DNA of 64,000 nucleotides, taken from contig WPIO01000061.1 of the NCBI GenBank assembly GCA_009760855.2, positions 2,481,578 through 2,545,577 of the forward strand. The letters are read 5' to 3'. Position 1 is the stretch's first letter. Each line of letters opens with the position of its first letter. The notes under the pieces are model-generated. The model was not told the DNA's origin and did no database searches. It saw nothing but the letters and a program-made list of their open reading frames with translations. Shown piece by piece: positions 33,238 through 45,265 of the stretch. This stretch comes from Cristatella mucedo. Taxonomy: Eukaryota; Bryozoa; Phylactolaemata; Cristatellidae. The translations under genes and the position numbers were made by a program.

Positions 33238-33560
33238 ATCCACTGTCTCATTAAGTTCCAGTCTGGTTTTAGACCTAATCATTCCACTGAGCCGGCATAG
33301 CTTCGGGTGCGTAATGACCTACTGAAGAATGTAGACTTATGTCGGGCCTCTCTGCTTGTTTTGCTTGATTTATTTTAACCATCTTTTGCTGATATCCATC
33401 ACCAAGACTTCTTGAGAGACTCTCATCTCGCCTGGTCATCACCGGCACTGCATTACAATAGTTCAGGTCCTATCTCAGTTAGATACAGAGGCATAGAGAG
33501 TGATGTGCAGGGGACAGATGTAATCTGGGGTCATGGCCAAAGGGTTGGCAAAACCAAAAT
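33238..33560 (+). mobile_element. LINE-A RT fragment
   Basis: AAGTTCCAGTCTGGTTTTAG, ACCTAATCATTCCACTGAG and CTGCTTGTTTTGCTTGATTT match the FQSGFR..NHSTE..LLVLLDL part of the RT. A stop-ridden RT motif A region follows. Confidence 0.7.
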
Positions 33561-34474
33561 GGATATTGCATATTCATTTCAAACTTGTTCACATGAGAAC
33601 ACTAATCTTGATTTAAAGCAAGTCCTTGTTTCAGCTGACAAGACTATCGTCGGTTGAGCCTGTTAAGCATGCTTACAGACTTGTACAAAGCTGTAGTTTT
33701 ACGTTCTGTTGGCACATACCCGACAAAATTAAAAGCATGGAGGGGCTTCAACCACCGTGTATTTGGCGGGTGCTCGGAGCCCATTAAGCACGCAGCCGTT
33801 TGCCCCCTCCGTCCGTGTTCCAGATACTTTTGCCGTCTGCTTGCCCCGTCAAGCCTATCACAGGCGAGCTGTGTCGCTTCCAGGGTAAGCCCGGCCTGCT
33901 AGGCCACATCATGGAAGGACTAACCTTCAATTGTTCAGCACAGACAGACTTTTAGACCACAAAATCAAGGATTCACTGGCTGTACTACAAAAAAGCTCAG
34001 CAGTCATGTCTGGCCACTTTTAAGGTGTCCAAAAGAGACTTCTCTCCAGAAATGATTAAGCAGTTTTAGTACACCATTGTAACCACCGCTTGCTTGAAAA
34101 AATCTCCGAAAAGTCTGTTTCTAGGTCAAATTCATCCTCAACAGACTCCACTCCCTTTGGAAAATTTTCTTGCGACTCTTATTTGTCGGTGTACCTTAAA
34201 TGCTTGCACTCAAGCATACCAAGAGTAGCCTTAACCTGACAGTCATCTTCCGACCAAGGAAGATTGTTAGGCCTCTAGAACCCAATACTTACTTTCGTAC
34301 GTGTGGCTATCATTAATCGGCAGCTGCCAATCAAAAATAGCATAATAAGAATGTCCGCAGGCACTGTCTCTAAATCTGAATTTCCAACTTTGTCTTTATA
34401 CACGACTAATCATGAAAGCAATGCTATACCCAGAACTTTAGCAACGTTCGGCCACCCTCTCTACTGCCATTTCT
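33561..34474. other. Unassigned interval, GC-richer at 33750-33900
   Basis: An 82-codon open frame (33654-33902) has no recognisable domain. 33900-34470 may be old LINE-A 5' RT sequence, but I cannot align it firmly. Confidence 0.3.
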
Positions 34475-34534
34475 ATAAAAGACACTTGAACTAGCAGTGA
34501 CAGAAAAACTGAACTCTTACATTGAGCCTTTAAA

Positions 34535-34674
34535 TATATAAATAAAATAAATTTTATTTATACAGCACCATTAGAGAACTTAATTTCCATTCCGGTGCTT
34601 CACATTAGCCTCGGGGCTCGAGCCCGCCACCTTAGCCATACCCTGGTCGGGGCGAGCACCTTAGCCAATGGTCA
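34535..34674 (-). mobile_element. tRNA-derived SINE, copy 2
   Basis: Minus strand: CATTGGCTAAGGTGCTCGCC (A-box-like), GGCGGGCTCGAGCCC (B-box-like), then GTGAAGCACCGGAATGGAA, ATTAAGTTCTCTAATGGTGC and a TTTATT end. It is inserted in the LINE-A copy 34475-35930. Confidence 0.72.
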
Positions 34675-35187
34675 AAACCAACTGAAAACACAATACGTAA
34701 GTTTCAGAATGGCTTCAGAGCTAATCGGTCGACAGAGTTAGCATTGCTTTGAGCGTATCGTGACTTTCCCTGGGCTTTTTACCTCAGATCGCGATGCTTA
34801 GTTCGCATCTTTTCAAAATTTAAGATCTTTCCTTGCAGAAATAATCGCTAAGTCTAATCTAGGCTATTAACTGTATGCCTATGTAGAGCAGCTGTACCTA
34901 CTCTTTTATCTCTTAGAGGCTACGAACGGACGTGATAAACTCTCTGAACTTTCTTGGTGCAGGTTTTTCTGACGTTCGCCCTTAGTAGCAATAAGCTTTT
35001 CAAATCAAATAATAATAGAACCAAGTTACTACTCATGGGAAAACCCAGTGTGACTCAGAAATCGGAAAGCTTAACGCTCGTAATTGGCTCTGTAAGCGGA
35101 TCTCCTGTAAGATCTTGCCGAGCTCTGGGCGTCTTGTTCTAAAATGACCTTTCAATAGACAACCACACTGGATCCACAGTAATGTAG

Positions 35188-35327
35188 GTAATAATAATAA
35201 TAATAATTCATTTGTATAGCGCCCCAAGAGAACTTAATCTCTATTCAGGTGCTTCACATATGCCTCAGGGCTCGACCCCACGACCTCAGCCAGGCCTTAG
35301 TCGGAGCGAGCACCTTAACCACTGGAG
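35188..35327 (-). mobile_element. tRNA-derived SINE, copy 3 (best preserved)
   Basis: Minus strand: CCAGTGGTTAAGGTGCTCGC (A-box-like), GTCGTGGGGTCGAGCCCTG (B-box-like), then GTGAAGCACCTGAATAGAG, ATTAAGTTCTCTTGGGGCGC and about seven TTA units. AGGTAA occurs at both borders. The last 60 bases resemble the LINE-A tail, implying that LINE-A mobilised it. Confidence 0.8.
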
Positions 35328-35930
35328 GTAAATTTACAGTTACGAAATACTGCCAAAATATGGTTAGCTTTGACAGGGATAACACATCCAAGGCAGTTAT
35401 TACATCTGTGAAATTTGAGTCATGTAGCTTACTAATTGCTAGTGCACAAAACTGTTCAATTATGTGTTTAAAATTAATGCCAAACTCCACATATATACTT
35501 TCAGTCAAAAGCATCACAATTTATACATATCACCGATTGTTACTGAACTTCATGGGCTATAAGTAGAGCAGATTTTCCTTGAACGTTTTGTAACTCAGTC
35601 TAAACTGGCTTCATTCTGCGGCTCCAGATTACATATCTAAACTAATATCTAGCTAGCCTAGAGGTATACCAACAACTCTTCTGGCTGAAATCGTCTAGCT
35701 AGGCCTCGATACGCCCTCATATCTTTTAGAGACGGTGTCTTTAGTTAACGAACTGCCAAAGCTTTAAACTAACTCTACCGATGTCACGATATCACCTGAT
35801 TTGAAGGTATTGAATAAGAATCTCAAATTCACACAGCAATTGCTGGGCAGTTGTGATTTTTAATTTGCATGTTAATGCGGTCTGACACTGTGCATGCTCC
35901 CACTAGCCATATTATCGTGGCATGTTTCCG

Positions 35931-36902
35931 CTGGCCATAGTATGCTTGTAGACGCCAGATAGGTTATTACTAATGATACGGTCATGCACGTACATATTAA
36001 CACACACACACAGATAATAAACTTCGTGATGGAGCTTTAAAAAGGAATTATTATTTTGATTAGAGTTGTAGATTAATGTAACTGCTTCAATAACTTCGCA
36101 AAGTAATAAGGCACATGTTATCTGTACGCTGGAGTTTTCTGCGAACCATTCAAACCTCTCCATAAAAACTCTCTAGAATAAAGACCAGTTAGTCTTGTGA
36201 CTCTGAGAACTACTGGTGGCAATAATTTGGAAAAGACTTACAAAATCACGGATAGCTGGATCTTGGAAAATTTATCTGTAGCTCTCCATTGCTTGTGTAA
36301 TTAAGTCTGTCAGAAGGCGAGTTATATTTCATAACTATAACGGGGCGAAAGGTTTTAAGTTTTTTGCCTATGCGAGAGTTTGGATATTTAATCAGCCAAT
36401 ACATATTTGATGTATTTGTAACCTAGAGTGGCCATAGTACACATCAGTAGAATTTACATTCTATTGAACAGTTTACTTAAAAAAGTATACTCGTAGTAGA
36501 TAATACGCTTGCAACTGCATCTCATGCTTAGTTAATAATTTAATACCTTATATTTCAGTTAAATAGGTATTGCTATATACATCATCGAGCATCTTCGAAG
36601 TTTAAATTATCGAATTATCGACAAGTATAGCATACCTACCCAGCCAGAATAAAAATGATCAGGAACAGAGGTGGAAAAGTGGAGCTCAATTAACATTTGA
36701 ATTTTCACGTTTATTTGTGAAGTTATGGCTAGTATCTAGAACTTGGGATGATCGAAGCTGTACAGTTTGTAGATCGGTTTAAAGGTCTTGGACATGTGCC
36801 TGAAGAAGCTGCTTAGATGTAAGTCAATTTAACGAGGCTCAACAGGTTGAGAAAAAAGTCGCTCAGGATACATTTATCAGTTAATTTGATATTTTTAGGA
36901 AT
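35931..36902. other. Unassigned intronic interval
   Basis: AT-rich; nothing recognised. Confidence 0.4.
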
Positions 36903-37145
36903 AGTAATAATAATAATGAAAACTTTGACATAGCACCCTCAGAGAACTCTGTATCTTTCTAGGCACTTTAGATTTGCTTCAAAGGAAACAAGATTGAACG
37001 CTTAGTGGTGGCATGCTCAATTATCAACACGAATACCATTTTTAGGAGTGCCATGTACAGTATCAGCTTGCAAGTTTTTTTAGTGGCTGTATACAGTAGG
37101 CATAAGCACACGAAGGACGAAACGCAGGGACCCACTGCCGTATCA
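36903..37145 (-). mobile_element. LINE-A 3' fragment, minus strand
   Basis: ATAATAATAATGAAAAC, GCACCCTCAGAGAACTCTG and TATCTTTCTAGGCACTTTA, then the 3' UTR through GAAACGCAGGGACCCACTGC. Confidence 0.78.
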
Positions 37146-37452
37146 TGCTTTCGGTTTCCTTTAGGGTAAGATACCGCTTAAATAATCATTTTTAAGGATT
37201 TTCTGATGTGAGAATATCGTCAGAATCTTTTATCCTATTTCCAACGAGTTAGCCTTTTGAAGGTGTCCGTAAAACAATTGACGAAAAACATCTAGGATGG
37301 ATTTAGTGACTATGACAATACCGAGCCTGAAAGCTTGACACGGTGACCAAGATCAATGTCTGAACTTTGAATGTATAAAAAGGCCAACCAAGTTGTTCCT
37401 CCCTGAATAACCCTTAAGGACTGCTTAGCCATATTTTATCTGTAATTTTAAG
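37146..37452 (+). other. Intron upstream of the exon at 37453
   Basis: Unique sequence ending in the acceptor CATATTTTATCTGTAATTTTAAG. Confidence 0.4.
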
Positions 37453-37552
37453 GAAGGAATATCAAACCCGGCTTGCAAAAAGGACGTAACCACCGAGCTA
37501 AACATGAATACTGATCGCTACTGTGATGCAGAATCAGAATATCCCGAACGTG
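37453..37552 (+). CDS. Exon of the spliced plus-strand gene: acidic segment with two tyrosines
   Basis: 100 nt between the pyrimidine-rich acceptor ending ATTTTAAG and the donor CGTG|GTAAGT. It is open in phase 0 for 33 codons plus one base: EGISNPACKKDVTTELNM, then NTDRYCDAESEYPER. The phase-0 start matches the end of 29790-29905. The extra G joins the GT that begins the exon at 48004 to make a glycine codon, giving PER-G-GNLEG. It is polar and acidic, with no hydrophobic or cysteine-rich pattern, consistent with a cytoplasmic tail. Family unknown. Confidence 0.62.
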
Positions 37553-37999
37553 GTAAGTGATTTCGACACTAGGGATGCTATTTTGAAAAATTCATAATGA
37601 GTGTCCATCAAAATTAGTATAATCAATTTACCGAGTGTCAACCCATTCCGCTGATGGTCTAGTTTACCTTTGAAGTTAAGTAAATACTTCGTCAGCAGAG
37701 TTTTTATTAGCTAGATTTTATTGTTCTTACGAAGCCTATGCTAAAGCCTGCTCAAAATAATTGCTTTTTGTAAGCTAAACTTTAATTTGAAGGCTTTATT
37801 GGTATTCCTTTGATTCCGGCAGTCACAGAATGAGTTATACTGTCTCTTAATTTAACAAGCAACAATAAGCTTCCATCCAAATTAGAGTAACTTTAGTGGA
37901 AAGTGGATGAGCGTTAGTGAACCTAGATGTAATTACACTGTGAGTTCGCACACTCGATTACATTGTTTTCCAAATATAGCTAGCTTTTGATCTTGTCAC
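37553..37999 (+). other. Intron sequence after the exon at 37453
   Basis: Starts with the consensus donor GTAAGTGA; nothing else recognised. Confidence 0.4.
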
Positions 38000-38141
38000 T
38001 ACTAACTATGCTTTGCCTATTGTCATTTAAAATGCTACCACTATACACTAAGTCATGGTTTCTTAGCAGCACATGTAAAGTGAAGAGAAAGAGATTTACT
38101 TCTCTGAGGGCACTATACCAAATGTATTATTATTATTATAA
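38000..38141 (+). mobile_element. LINE-A tail
   Basis: TAGCAGCACATGTAAAGTGA, then AGAGATTTACTTCTCTGAGG and GTATTATTATTATTATA. Confidence 0.72.
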
Positions 38142-38990
38142 CAACCGGTTATCATAGTTCTGTACATCTGAGAACGTGCTGATCTCATTCAAGCTGTAGC
38201 TTTTTATCCTTTCACAGGTAAAGTCGCCTTTGAACCGGTTAGACTTAAGTCCTTCATAATAAATGTCGCTAATACAAGAATGCCTTTTAAATCTAGGTTT
38301 TCAATTTGCAGATCTTCTAAGCATGACCCTCAGAAAGCCTACAAAAGATAAAGACTTACCGTTGATTGAATGGCGTATGAGCATACCATTTAGTTCTAGT
38401 CAAGTTAAGGTTCATTTTGAATGAAATTATAGTGAAGTCACAAATAGCCTATCAATAATAATAACAGTGCTGATATCTACATTCAAAGTCCTCATTAAAA
38501 GCTTCAAGGTCTGCACCTTACCTAGAGATCATTTAGGCAATTTAATTGTTAATTTCTATAGCTGCTTTGCCCTTAACATAGATAAGATAAGAGATTGTAT
38601 ACCTAAAATAACCTTTTCATTAGATCAATCTCAGTCAGCTTTTAAGGAGTACCTCTAGTATGCGCCTTGAATTCTTCCATTAGTTACCTAACACCAGAAC
38701 TTGTCTCTGAGTATAGGAAAACTGCTTATTCTATAGACCCAGTACCTCAAATCCTTTATTTTTCTGCATCTTCAAAAATTTACTTTGCTGGTATTATACA
38801 AGGATAACTAAACCAAATGCCACCGGCTCTACCTGCTTAAGTTCATATCGAAGGCCCGTGAGCAAAGAAAATGACAGGACTCACTCTGACATAATTGCTT
38901 GAAATCTCTCGTGTGTTTGAGTCTTGTTTTTCAGGAAGTCAATTTCCAGAGTTAGCCCAACTGTGCCACTAAATCAAATTCACTGAAATT
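38142..38990. other. Unassigned intronic interval
   Basis: A 63-codon open frame at 38467-38658 has no recognisable domain. Confidence 0.35.
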
Positions 38991-39190
38991 GTTACTCAAG
39001 TAAAGTATTTCTGCTTGATTTGCTACATCTTTTGGCAGGGCTAGATATTATCAATCAATAAGTCCTGCTTGAGAGCCTAGAATCTCGCACAAGCATCGCT
39101 GACAATTTTCTGAAATTTTTACGGCCCCTCTCAATGAGAGACTTTAAAGACTTGATCTCAAGAGCCAACGGTTGTCCGGGGAGCCACTTA
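38991..39190 (+). mobile_element. LINE-A RT fragment, old
   Basis: ATTATCAATCAATAAGTCCT, then GAGAGCCTAGAATCTCGCAC and AAGCATCGCTGACAATTTTC align with the RT segment after motif A (DTIDH.VLLE.L.SRLGI) with stops. Confidence 0.5.
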
Positions 39191-39370
39191 AGTATGGACT
39201 ATATTTTCTAAAGTTGTGTGCAATTCAGCGACACGGGTTTTCCTTACATGCTGGTGCTTTACAATTTGGTTCAATTATAAGGGGCTAGCCCTTGCCGACC
39301 AAGGTAGTTGACTTCAGCCCTGCAGCACATGTGAACACTCGCTCTTTCAGGGTGCTATGCAAACAGTAAT

Positions 39371-39375
39371 AACAC

Positions 39376-39436
<61 letters not shown>

Positions 39437-39517
39437 TATGCAAAGATATATGCTTGTGTATATACAATATATATATATATGTTTCTCTCTCTCTCTCTCT
39501 ATATATATACACACACA

Positions 39518-39571
<54 letters not shown>
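39371..39571. repeat. Compound microsatellite (AC)n, (TC)n, (TA)n
   Basis: About 30 AC units (39372-39433), a short AT/GT-rich spacer, about nine TC units (39484-39500), and about 20 TA units (39528-39571). Confidence 0.95.
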
Positions 39572-39574
<3 letters not shown>

Positions 39575-41434
39575 GCTGGCGTAGACGATGGATTTATCAC
39601 CTAATGATTTATCCATTTCCACAAAGACCCACCTTACGTTTTTCAGCGATTAGAAGATCGTCACCCTACTTAATATGATGTCTAAGCTGGTTCTCCTTAG
39701 ATGATTAGTCGAACACCAACTTTCGAATTTGGCCTTGCATTTGATGCAGTTGTGTGTGAGCACATGCATGAACAACTTAATTCAGTCTGGGTTTTGGACT
39801 TGATATTCCTCTTTTAACAATATTTAGTTAAACAATACTTAGTTAAAGAAGTGGAACCAATCTGGCCAATCACAGAAACAGAATTATGTTAGCGATTTTA
39901 TTGGATCCGTTCCTATTAAAATGTAATGTAAAAAAGTCTCTTTTTGAGCATGAATTTCAAGACGTCAGCTTGACTTTCCAAGAAAAAAGCTACTAATTTA
40001 GTCGTGGGACTCTTTTGCCTAATGAATCGTAGCATTTCCGTCTCGGAAGTGCGTTGGCTATTACAATCTAGAACTGCAATATTGTCTTAGCCATTCGTCT
40101 ACAGGCCATCTCCTCAGCTTGGCTGATCACTGTTCGCCAGGTTGGCAAGGAGAAATCAGTGCACTGTAGAGTTACGGACTCAAAACATGTGAGGTTGAAT
40201 GATTATAGGCACATTCTGACCAGTTAAAAACTGGGAAAAGACTACTATGTACAAGCAGCAGTAGCGTTACCGATCAATTGAAATGATCCTGCCAGATTCT
40301 CCAAGAATCAAGCTGAACATCTCCATTTCCTTCCGCAAGCCAACCGGTGAACATTCCAGATATGTGTGCCATATATTACAAAATATATTTCACCTATTGC
40401 TCCATATCTTGCGAGAAATTGTATCAAGTAATTATCAATTGCAAAAATATTGCAGTATTTCACGTTGATATAGATGGGCTCAGTTTTTATCTCTGCCTCC
40501 GACGAACATATTGAATTATTCTTTGCAGGTCTCGCACAGCTTAACAAACGCTTTAATTTAGTACTTATTTTGTTCTTGTCAAAGTGAATTTATTTTGTTC
40601 TTGTCAAAGTGAATATCCCGCACACGTAACGCGATGCATTTAAAGTGCATGCAACTACTTGCCAACGAGTAGATCAAATACTGCCATTCACTACTTTCTT
40701 ACTTCACCATAACATAAGCTAAACTAAAATTAAATGTGAACCACGAATAGGTGCACATGAACACCATGGTAGGCGTCATTGCAAAAAATAATTTCAGCTA
40801 CGCCACAGCCGGCCAGCACATACCTAACAGCCAGGCATCTAGCAGGGAGCTCTTTTATTTAGGTCGCGACTGGCGTCATTATAAACCATCACCACCGTCA
40901 AATGGCAATCACCCAAAAACAGTCACCATCTCCATAAACGCCAATGTGACACAAAATTACCCCCCAGCATGATTTACATTACCATAGACACAACTGGGCC
41001 ACAAAATTGCTATAGAAGGATTAGCAAAACCATAAACTGGTCACACTACTGAAATTGTACCCACCTAAGTCTATATTCAAGGAGGCCACGAGTGAGACTT
41101 TATCCTGAAATGTATCTGCCAGTCAAAGAAGATAACGAATGGTCTGGACCTTATTTCCACTACCTAACTTCTGCTATGCTTAGATCTGCTGCTGCCATGC
41201 ATAGCTATAGCTAGCAGGATACATTTCCTTTGCATAAAGTCAGGTACCTGCATTTTTCAAAAAGGGTGCTGTGAAGCCAACGATTAGGAAAGCCAGGCGA
41301 GATCAGGCGAACTTAAGGAGCTTCCTTACAGTCTCCTTTCTCTAATTCTCATCAAAGACACCAGAGCGAGTTGTGGCAGACCAAAAAAAATTGTACAGTG
41401 ACATTTTCCTCCCCGTTCTAGAGAAATGCCTCCG
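39572..41434. other. Unassigned intronic interval
   Basis: No repeat tail or coding frame recognised. A 15-20 bp direct repeat (TTATTTTGTTCTTGTCAAAG) occurs in tandem at about 40567-40612. Confidence 0.4.
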
Positions 41435-41604
41435 GCATCTTCAAGCCTGGTGTGGGCCTTTACCTGATTTCTCCATGGTACCTTCGGGTATCCCGCTGCT
41501 ATCTTCAGTGTTACTATTTTTGAGCTGTCCTCGGATATGCTACATAAAACAGGGCCTTCTTAGCATAAGGTGCGATGTCGAAATTAGCCAATACCTACTG
41601 CCAA

Positions 41605-42092
41605 GCCTTCATTCTTTGGCTCCAGCCTATCTCTAAGATCCACTCCTCCACAAGGTCAAGCATCGCACCACCCGCTTTTTGGAAGCAAACAATTTACCAA
41701 TACCCCATCCAAACCTCAAATTCCTTGGAGACCGTGCACTTAGTTGGTATGCTCCCAAAGCCTGGAACTCACTCCCGACTTGCGTCATAACATCCCCTGA
41801 CTTGAGCACATTTAAAAAGAACTTAAAATACATCTATTTAGGTCAGCATTTAGTGGGTCTCTGTGATTATGCGTGCTGACACTGTGCATGCTGCCACTAA
41901 CCACATTTGCATGCCAACCCTGTGCATGTCACCCTAACAATGTTATTCATATTGTTTATCAAGTATGATATTACTCACCCTTCAATTGCATTTCCCATTG
42001 CAGGAAATGTAAAGCACCTAGAAAGAGATTGAGTTCTCTGAGGGCGCTTTATCAGGTGCATTGTTATTATTTCTCATTATTATTAATCTTTG
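41605..42092 (+). mobile_element. LINE-A 3' copy nested in the LINE-B 5' UTR
   Basis: Starts CTTCATTCTTTGGCTCCAGC. A 66-codon open piece reads MEANNLPIPHPNLKFLGDRA, then LSWYAPKAWNSLPTCVITSP. The 3' UTR and an intact tail follow: GTTCTCTGAGGGCGCTTTAT, then TTATTATTT runs. Confidence 0.87.
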
Positions 42093-44929
42093 GTGGGTCA
42101 GTGAGAACATTCCTGTAGCCTTCGCTCAGCTATCAAACCCACGACCCGTTTGTTTAAAGCAGTGAATATCACTTACTGTGATAGTAGCCCACCCACCGTA
42201 GCCCAGCACGTTGTAAAACGTCGTCCATCGGCCGTTACTGCGGTTCAATTCAAATTCGAAGGGCCCGTGTCCGCCGGGCTGGACACAAACGGAGAAGAAT
42301 ACAAGCCATTTCATCACCGTCGCCCAGTTTTTGGACAGCCTCTTAAATTCCGCCTACTAAATGTCCACTCGCTAAAAACCAAGGGGTTACTTATCCGCGA
42401 TCAGGTGGTCCAGGAGAAGCTAGATGAATTTCCGCTTACCAAAACTTGGATGGAACCTTGTTCCAGTAGCAGTATACCTGAGACCACCCTACCCTGTTTA
42501 TTATTTTCTCAGTCTATGCCTTCTGACATGGTTGGTCGCAGGTGGCAAGGGTTGTTCGTGAATTGCGTAGCTAAAAGATCTGCAGTTTTTCGAATGGGCC
42601 TTCACTTGAATCAGTGGCCATTGGGTGCTCATGAAAGACGACGCCTCTTACCCGTTGAGATATTCTGAGCCCATTTTGGCTGTCTAAACTTGTTTATGGA
42701 TGGGTTTTCGGAATTCCTTGGCAAAATATTTGCGTGACAGGCCGTTACTGATTGCTGGAGACTTCAATATTCTCATTGACGACCTTACCAAAATCCAGGT
42801 CAGCTCATTTCTTGACTGTCTGAATAATTTTGATTTGTTCCAACATCAATCATACCACCCACGATGGTGGCCATATACTTGATCTCGTGATCACTAAGTA
42901 AGGATGTCTTTATCACTGACCTTGAGCGGTACCATCTGACTCTGTGCTCAGAGCTGTGAAGATTCCTTACGATTTAGAAAAAATACTTTAGAACGTGCAC
43001 CGTGTTAAGCACAGGCTTGAACTTCGTTTTCAGAAACCGGTGTCTAATGAAGATCTAGTCATTTCCAAAGAGCTCCTTCGAGTTTCCACCCGCAAGCTTA
43101 GAAAAGCCAGGGCTTCTTGTTTCAATCAAAGAACTAATCGCCAGTCTGACTAATATCAGATTTATAAGACAGTTATCAATTTACTGGCCAATGCTGAGAG
43201 GTCGCATTCCCGAGATATTAGTGGCTCAGCCCAAAAAGTCTTTAGCCTTCTTTACTGAAAAAAATTGTGGGCATTCGTGCTTCAATAAAGCTCCCTCCAA
43301 ATTAACCGACAATGCAATCCTAACTTGTGAACTTCCTTAAAAGGCTTTCCGACGTTCAGCATATGGTTTGGCTACTTTATTAAGGTCTTGCAAGATTAGC
43401 ACGTCTCCTGAAGACCATATACCACCAGCCCTGTGGTCTTCACTAGCAAGCCAACTTATCTCCGCCATAACCGAGATTTGTAATGCATCTGTATAAATAT
43501 GGGTCTTACTCAAGCCCTTCAAATCGGGAATCGTTAGATTGATATATATAAAGCCTAGATTAGATGCAGTGGTCCTTGCAAACTGTCATCCAGTTTTTCT
43601 TCTTCCTTTTTTGTCAAAGATTCTAGAAAAATGTAGCTAAGAAGCTGGCTGCTCATATTAAAATAAATGTCATGGACATTTTAATCGGGGTTTATAAGGC
43701 AGTACTCCCTGAAACTGCCTTCCTTCGTGTTAGCGATGACTGTCTATCTGGTTTCAAAGACGGAAATGCCACTGCCATAGCTCTTCTTGATATATCAGCT
43801 GCCTTCGAATCCACTCGTCACACTGTCCTACTTGAACGATTGAGAACAACGATCGGTCTGACAGACGAGGCACTGGCGTGGTTTACATTTTACTTGTCCG
43901 ATCGTTTTCAATCCAGGTCGGGTGGGAGTCAGGCCTCACACACAAGACGGGTCACCTGTGGAGTCCCTCAAAAAGGTCTTCACATAATCCCTTGCTGTCC
44001 TCAATTTATACTCAACCTCAGGGAAAGTGATTAGCACCCATACAATAGGATATTACTTTTAAGCTGACGATACTAAGTTGTATTTGTCATTCAGAAAATC
44101 GGAGTCCCCTGCAGCAACTGATAAACTTGTCATGCCGACATTTATTCCTGGATGTCGGGAAACTTCTAAATGACGATAAAACCAAACTGCTGCTAATACT
44201 AATACTCCCTAAAAAAGAGGCTGAATTAAAAGGCTTTGATCTTCTAATAGGTGATACTGTTATACAGCCATCGACCGAGGCTCGAAATTTATTTGTCGTT
44301 TTCGATAGCTACCTACATTTTAAATGCTTCATTCAGAAGACTGATTCTACAGTTAGCCATCTCGCGAGATCAATATTCAATATTTGGAGCTGTCTTCCAC
44401 AGGAGCTTGCAAAATGTTTAAGTAGCTCCTTAGTGCCGTCACGGTTTGATTACTGTAATTCTCTTTGGCTGGGCTGCTAAAGAAAGCAACTAGGCCACTA
44501 GAGCTGGCTATCGCTATAGATGCAAGGCTAGTTTTCAATTCCCAGAGGTTTGAACACCTGTCTCCTTCCCTAAAAGAGCTAGTACAGCTGCCAGGTGAGC
44601 TAAGAAACCAGAGCCAAGCTCTTAGGCTGACCTATAAGGCTCTCAATGGCTTCGCTCGTTCATACCTCTCTGAACTGCTGCACCAGTTCCAGCCCCGGCC
44701 CCGGCGTTCTGTACGGACAATTAATTAATTAGCTGTTCAATTCCTCAGCTTAAAGACCGTTGGTGAAAGAAGCTTTAGCTCTGCTGATCCTCGACAGTGA
44801 AACTCACTTCGAAAATTCTTAAGCAACGACAAATAATCTCCTGCTGCCGACTTGGCTCATCCTTTTCAGTGGTCCTGAGCTGCTACTTCCACGCTAATCA
44901 CCACTCACATTACTGATTTGCTACTTCCA

Positions 44930-45065
44930 CGCTATTCATATTAATGTCGTTTGTCAAATGCTATCACTCACAATTCAATACCATTTCCTTGTGTAGAAAA
45001 TGTAAAGTGCCTAGAAAGAGATTGAGTTCTCTAATGGAGCTGTATCAAGTGAATTATTATTATCA
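44930..45065 (+). mobile_element. LINE-A tail nested in LINE-B 3' coding region
   Basis: CATATTAATGTCGTTTGTCA, TGTAAAGTGCCTAGAAAGAG and ATTGAGTTCTCTAATGGAGC, then ATTATTATTATC. LINE-B resumes at CACTACCTTAACTACTCTCC. A 15-bp LINE-B word is duplicated at the left junction. Confidence 0.82.
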
Positions 45066-45265
45066 CTACCTTAACTACTCTCCTGACTCGGGTATGCTTC
45101 TTCCCGTTTTCTTTCCGTTTCTTGAGATGAAGTCTTTAGGATACCAAATGCATACTGAAGGCTGCTGAGGCTATGAATGTGCTATACAAACTCATCTGCT
45201 GAGCACCTACTTAGTCTATATGCTTTTTTAGAGTTACAGACGGAAATACATTACATTACATTACC

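Larger units (their letters stand above)
34475..35930 (+). mobile_element. LINE-A copy interrupted by two SINEs
   Basis: The copy starts before SINE copy 2 (ACAGAAAAACTGAACTCTTA). It continues with GTTTCAGAATGGCTTCAGAG and TAATCGGTCGACAGAGTTAG (RT start), then GGGAAAACCCAGTGTGACTC and AATCGGAAAGCTTAACGCTC. After SINE copy 3 it resumes with TTAGCTTTGACAGGGATAAC through the 3' UTR to about 35930. The TTA tail is missing or unrecognisable. Confidence 0.72.
41435..45265 (+). mobile_element. LINE-B, second near-full-length dead copy, carrying two nested LINE-A insertions
   Basis: The 5' UTR (41435-41604) matches 18310-18480 and is interrupted by LINE-A (41605-42092), then resumes GGTGGGTCAGTGAGAAC. 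The APE endonuclease region follows: FRLLNVHSLKTKGLLIRDQV, VQEKLDEFPLTKTWMEP, and RPLLIAGDFN near 42740. The RT reads ATAIALLDISAAFESTRHTV, LLERLRTTIGLTDEALAWF and VTCGVPQKG at 43770-43980. Then come a motif C remnant near 44060, SLVPSRFDYCNSLW and the C-terminal region near 44440-44730. The end is ACGGAAATACATTACATTAC at 45240. Numerous frameshifts and stops. Confidence 0.85.

Noticed and set aside
39285-39678. Overlapping open frames encoding long runs of H-T, Y-I and C-V
   Set aside because: They are translations of the AC/TC/TA microsatellite and have no coding meaning.
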